Of a DNA stretch of 64,000 bases, positions 59,780 through 64,000 are shown in pieces. The notes under the pieces were generated by a model. That model did no database searches, was not told the DNA's origin, and saw nothing but the letters and a program-made list of their open reading frames with translations. This DNA comes from Salvator merianae. Its lineage: Eukaryota; Chordata; Lepidosauria; Squamata; Teiidae. A program made the position numbers and the translations under genes. The stretch lies in the NCBI GenBank assembly GCA_003586115.2, contig QVOM02000025.1:42452522-42516521 (forward strand). Direction: 5' to 3'. The stretch's first letter is position 1. Every line of letters begins with the position of its first letter.

Positions 59780-60320
59780 ATATATTTATTTTTTAAAAAA
59801 ATTCTACACTGCTTCTCATAAGAATCTCCAAGTAGTTTACAGAAATAAATATTAGAAACAAGGATAAAAAATACTTAACACGATACAGTTCATTAAAAAC
59901 ACATTAAAATTTGGGTGGGGTAGAGGAAAGAATAAGCATTCACAGAGGAAATGCCTAGCTGAAAATTTTTAACACTTTTTTTTTTTTTTTTTAATTTAAG
60001 GCATTTTTATACTTCTTTCTACTTTTAAAAGAATCTCAAAAGTAATTTACAAAATATTAATAAAATGGCAAAAACAACGTAAAACCAGCAGTTAGAAAAT
60101 GCTAAAACTAGGTGAGCCAGGGAAGAAAAGATGTCTTCACAGATATTAGAGAGAGAATTCCACAGAAAGGGCCTGTGTGTAGGCCTGTATTTAGTCTCAG
60201 TGGCAAAGTAGTAGAAAACCTAGTGACCATCAACACAGCTGCTAACAATAGTAGCCACAGCAACAGTGTACTTTGTGATGTGGAGTGGGAGGGTAGGAAT
60301 CCACCCAAAAACTGATTTGA
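59780..60320 (-). mobile_element. Decayed retroelement-like repeat, two partial copies
   Basis: Two blocks with the same layout (a T-rich start, ATACTTCTTTCTAC/ACACTGCTTCTCAT, AGAATCTC, AAGTAGTTTAC/AAGTAATTTAC, then an A-rich run) lie at about 59787-59925 and 59995-60115. A T run (59976-59992) separates them. Sequence after the second block (GAATTCCACAGAAAGGGCCTG) resembles the internal part of a common reptile repeat. The family assignment is tentative. Confidence 0.4.
59976..59992. repeat. Poly-T run (17 bp)
   Basis: A pure T tract at the start of the second decayed repeat block. It is consistent with a minus-strand poly-A tail. Confidence 0.8.
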
Positions 60321-60471
60321 GCTAGGGTTGCCATGGAGGGCCACTGTGAGACCTGTTCCACTTTAAATTCCTAGCACAAGAAAATAAAAGAAGTGTTTTG
60401 TGGAGCAACATTCAGCAAGCAGAATTTGGCAACTTCATTGACCTTACACAGAAAAGGATTGTCACCTCATA

Positions 60472-60635
60472 GGCCCTTATTCCAAATTATATCCCAGAAT
60501 AGGGACATGCTGTCCATATGTTAATGCAGACTATGGCAGGCAGGGCTTGGGCCTACTGTAGTCTGCACTAGCATGTGGACAGCAGGTCACTATTCTGTGA
60601 TATAATCTGGAATAAGGCCTAGTGCAGAAAAACCC
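60472..60635. mobile_element. 180-bp palindromic MITE, copy 3, left end deleted
   Basis: The right end (GGAATAAGGCCTAGTGCAGAAAAACCC) is complete in two halves. The left side begins directly at GGCCCTTATTCC and lacks the TTTCTGCACT segment present in the other copies. The inner arms match: ATATCCCAGAATAGGGAC against a decayed mirror. Confidence 0.7.
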
Positions 60636-61683
60636 TTCGTCAGTATTACAGAAACACCTTAAGAAGCTGAAAGCAAATAACCCATTTATATTTTTGGAGA
60701 GTCAGTAGCCAAATCGCTGTTTACTTTGTGTTCTTGCTAGTGATAATGCAAATAGCAAATGCAGTTTGTTATACAGCAAAGGAAAATTCTTGCAACTCAA
60801 AAAGTTGGGACACCCGGCGAGTTTAATCCTTCTCCTTATGAGTAGGATGGGAATGTATGGGACATAAATTAACAGGTGCAACAAACTGCAGTAATTTTTT
60901 ACTTGTACCTAGCTTTCTTTCCAGTACTGTTGCTTAGAAATTAGAAAGTCATCTGAAGTTTTAAAGATAAGAGTGGTGAAAATTAAACTATTTGAAGTAT
61001 TCTCACTGTGACATGGTCTGGATCTTCAGCTTGTTGCACTTGGAGGAAAAACTCCAGGCAGGATTAGCTGTGAATGGAAAATACAACATCACTACATTGC
61101 AAGCTCCTCATCACAAGGCCTTTACTCATTTCGGTTTGCCTACAGACAGTGTAGTTTTATGTTTCAGTCTAATTTTAATTTTTTAAATGTGGCGGGGAGA
61201 AAGAGAGATTCTCAATAATTTCTTACCTCTGCATTCAAAACAACAGTGTGTACATTTCTCAGCATATTTGTCTGGTTGAAGAGGAAATCCGTTCAGGAAG
61301 CCTGAGACAAGGCAGAAGTGGAACAAAATAAAGAACCTTGGGGGAAAGGGAAGGAAATAATAAGGTTTTATTTTTATATGCAGGAACGTCAGATGCAGAC
61401 ATCTAGGGGGTGAAGCCAAGGGACTGTAGGACGGGGAATGCTGGGATAGAATAAGGGAAAGACATATATGTACAATAATATGTTTGTGCAATTTCAAGAT
61501 AATACTGTATCAGTAATCTATGCTGTGATGATTTCTAGGTTAAATTACTGTAAGGGACTATATATGGGGTTATGAACACTGTTCTGAAACTGTATCTAGT
61601 TAAGATGTGTAGTGACTTGATCCAGACTGTGTCCAGACATAGTGACAAATTTGGCAGGCATCAACTAGGGTCAAATGCTGGCG

Positions 61684-61727
61684 GATGCTGGTTTCCTTCA
61701 CTCTGGATGCTGGTTTCCTTCACTCTG
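61684..61727. repeat. Tandem duplication, 2 x 22 bp, identical
   Basis: GATGCTGGTTTCCTTCACTC (plus TG) occurs twice in direct succession with no difference. Perfect identity implies a recent slippage event. Confidence 0.95.
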
Positions 61728-64000
61728 GAGATGTGGGTAACTTAGCAGAAGGAGAATGTGGAGAAACCATTTTTGATGTGCTGCAGCAGCACTTTCCCCC
61801 ACTGTGCCAGTCTGTGTGTCCAAGGGACAGCCTATTCTGGCTTAGCAGTGGAACAGCCGGCTGTATTTGTAGCCCAAAAGCATGTGGTGCAACGGTAACA
61901 TACTGCACAGTGCCACTTCAGCATCAGGCTCATGTGACAGGCAGTGTGTGGGGGACACTGTTTATTTAATGCCAGTTTCCCAGAATTTACACCAGCCCAT
62001 CTGAACGCAACCAGAAATAGTTATTGGGTGTTGTGATCTTATAAACCAGTACTACACCAGTTATGCTGATTTTCATTCCATTTTTGATCTCCCTCTAAAG
62101 TACAATCTTGTCCTTTATAGCCCTTTATGAGATTAGGAGAAGATACTTGAGGGATCCTGTATGTCCAAATGTGCCTAGTTTTGCATTAAGATCTTCTGCC
62201 AGGGGCCTACCCCATAACTGGGACTGTGCCCCCACAACAGGGGTGGGGATCTGAAACAGGGCAGAGAGCGGCCATCCCATGGTTTTGAGTATGCAGTCTA
62301 TACTACATGATGTCCTAGACCTTGCAGCAGTAGCAGCAGCCCCCAAATGCAGCTGGAATGGTTGCTGGGGTGTGGAAATACTGCCTGGGTTGTCATTAAT
62401 GAGACCACATTAATATCTGAAGTGTGGCTTTGAGGTCTCGGTGACAGTGACCCATTTAAGAAGGACTCCCACCAGTGATGCATTTGTAACTGAAAGAAGT
62501 TCAAAACGACAAAAGCTTCCTATGTTTAACCCACTTTTACCAACCTTTCCAGAGCACTTACACTTTCAGAAAAACCCATCTGGGGGTGTGGAACTATTTT
62601 GAAAAATGTGAGATAGGCATAAAGGGAGGGAAAAAAAGTATTCTTTTTTATCTTAAATAGTTTAACAATTTCTCTTAGCAATTAAATCCCAACTCAAAAT
62701 GATTCTCACCTCTCGTAGCCTCTTTAGCCCCACCCCACATTGTTTAGTTGCCAGTTTCCCCATTTCCTCCACAGGCTTCTGAATTTTTTTCATTACTTCC
62801 TGGATTTTTCAGAGGCACCTGAGACAGCTTCTCAGCTTTCATTTAAAACAAAAACCAGCTTCTTGAATTGCCTGGAAGTAGAGGTATTTGTTTTGCTGTT
62901 GGGGGAAGGGCAATGGAAGAAGGCATCTTGGGGAGACGAACTGCTTTTTGAACATTCCACTTGGAACATTATGATTCAGAACTCGCTGGTTTTGTTCCAT
63001 TTTTGAACAGATGTTCTGTTTTTGAAACACTCAGAACATCAATTGCAATTTGAATGGTCCACATTCAGAGCCTTTTGTACACTTCCAGAGTTAGTTCTTT
63101 TCTAACTCTCCAAAACAGCAAGATAATAGAAATGCTATCTGTATTAATGACTCTTTGAGAGGCTTCCAATTTTGTTTTAGGGCAGTTTTGAGCTTCTATT
63201 TTTCCTGCACCAGAGAAGAAATTCAGATGAGGGTAGGTGGATGAGTAAAGGCTAAAGGGAATTAATAATTATTGTCATAATTGTTATCACCATTACTTTG
63301 ATACCTGTCCTTGAACCTCCCAGTGAAGTTATAAATGCAGTAAGTAAATATTGCAGTGGGGTGATCTTCAGGACTGGTTTCAGATGGTGTTAGAAACATT
63401 AGGAGAGCCAATATCTTAAAAAAGAAAAAGAAAAAAACCTTGCCAAGGAAGGAATAGGGTCAGGAATATGTTTCTGCAACAGACGGATTGTTAAAAATGG
63501 AAATGAGTCTTCTGTGCATGATCTTAAGTTAACATCTTTGTATCAGAGCCATTATTCAGCAGTGGAGCAGCTAGGGCTGAATCTTGGGGCAAAGTCCAGA
63601 GTCCCACAGGCCACAGAGCCTCCTAAATGACCACCTGCAGAACTGTAGATAAAAAAGGCTGTGGCAGATAGCCCAGTGTCTGTACCTGGGCAACCATGAC
63701 ATGCCATCTACTAAGGCTGAAGTTGGTATCTTGCTTATTTTTTTCTTTTTAGTAGTATGCTATAGGTTTGATCCCCTCCTCAAATACTAGAAAGGGAGCA
63801 TTAACAAGCACTTTTTGCCTGCACTAGGTGGTGCTAAAAGTGAGTGCCACAGTACTCGTTATCCAACTCTGCTCAAAAATGCACACTGGTTCAGACAAGA
63901 GGTACCAAGCTGGTTGGATGAAGCCTGCTTAATTACATCTAGTGTTGGCAAGATACCTTTGCTGACACTTCTCTTTTTTCAGTTCATGTTGCTTCAGTTC

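Larger units (their letters stand above)
1..64000 (+). other. ZNF827: ZNF827 gene, internal part (introns 1-5, exons 2-5)
   Basis: The whole window appears to lie inside one plus-strand gene. Four exons with consensus AG/GT borders join with matching phases (1, 0, 1, 1) into one open frame of 633 codons, whose translation I recognise as vertebrate ZNF827. The family protein is a nuclear C2H2 zinc-finger factor that recruits the NuRD chromatin complex, including at telomeres maintained by the ALT pathway. The NuRD-binding N terminus is encoded by the first coding exon, which is not in the window. The C-terminal finger clusters are also missing. Exon numbers follow the human gene from memory and could be off by one if untranslated exons exist. 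Gene identity is very likely; the gene's ends are unknown. Confidence 0.92.
42766..64000 (+). other. ZNF827 intron 5, 5' part
   Basis: At least 21.2 kb after the exon 5 donor with no further ZNF827 exon that I can find. Identified content: a dispersed-repeat fragment (44391-44440), hairpins (46851-46969, 51261-51440, 52100-52306, 60472-60635), a MITE at 53007-53327, microsatellites (50778-50802, 54594-54649), small tandem duplications (50285-50350, 61684-61727) and a BovB LINE at 57384-59455 with retroelement debris after it. The stretches 42770-44380, 44440-46840, 47000-50270, 53340-54590, 54660-57380 and 60640-64000 contain nothing I can name with confidence. Confidence 0.8.

Overview
The window is vertebrate nuclear DNA, very probably from a squamate reptile (a lizard, perhaps a gecko). 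Four short coding blocks with consensus splice sites sit in about 62 kb of intron. The introns carry a squamate-like repeat set: a BovB (RTE) LINE, CR1 and L2-like LINE ends, tRNA-derived SINEs, and many short foldback DNA transposons. There is no bacterial or organellar gene organisation.

The only gene I can support is a plus-strand ortholog of ZNF827, a nuclear C2H2 zinc-finger protein. Four consecutive internal exons join in frame: 14810-15820, 30210-30382, 32078-32558 and 42532-42765 (1899 bp, 633 codons). They encode the Ser-rich N-terminal region, the first cluster of three C2H2 fingers, and two copies of a repeated module that pairs SUMO-type VKxE sites with a terminal SVKxASxxLMKLS motif. 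The first coding exon lies before base 1. The later exons, with the third module and the remaining fingers, lie beyond base 64000. Exon numbers assume human-like structure.

Layout: 1-14809 is intron 1 (foldback elements, one minus-strand SINE). 14810-15820 is exon 2. 15821-30209 is intron 2 (a SINE with 13-bp target duplications, a 180-bp palindrome, larger foldback copies). 30210-30382 is exon 3, 30383-32077 intron 3, and 32078-32558 exon 4. 32559-42531 is intron 4 (a MITE 45 bp after the exon 4 donor, an hAT MITE with perfect 8-bp target duplications, an L2-like end, a CR1 end, a TAGA microsatellite). 42532-42765 is exon 5. 42766-64000 is the start of intron 5 (two more 180-bp-type palindromes, the largest hAT-type MITE, a CCTT microsatellite, and a 2-kb minus-strand BovB remnant with its YADD box).

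No second gene, functional RNA gene, promoter or CpG-island start site could be supported. The most distinctive features are the phase-1 repeated module of exons 4 and 5, the absence of the proline run I recall from mammalian ZNF827, the shared-terminus MITE superfamily, and an inverted MITE pair flanking exons 3-4. All identifications come from reading the sequence and family knowledge. No database search was run.
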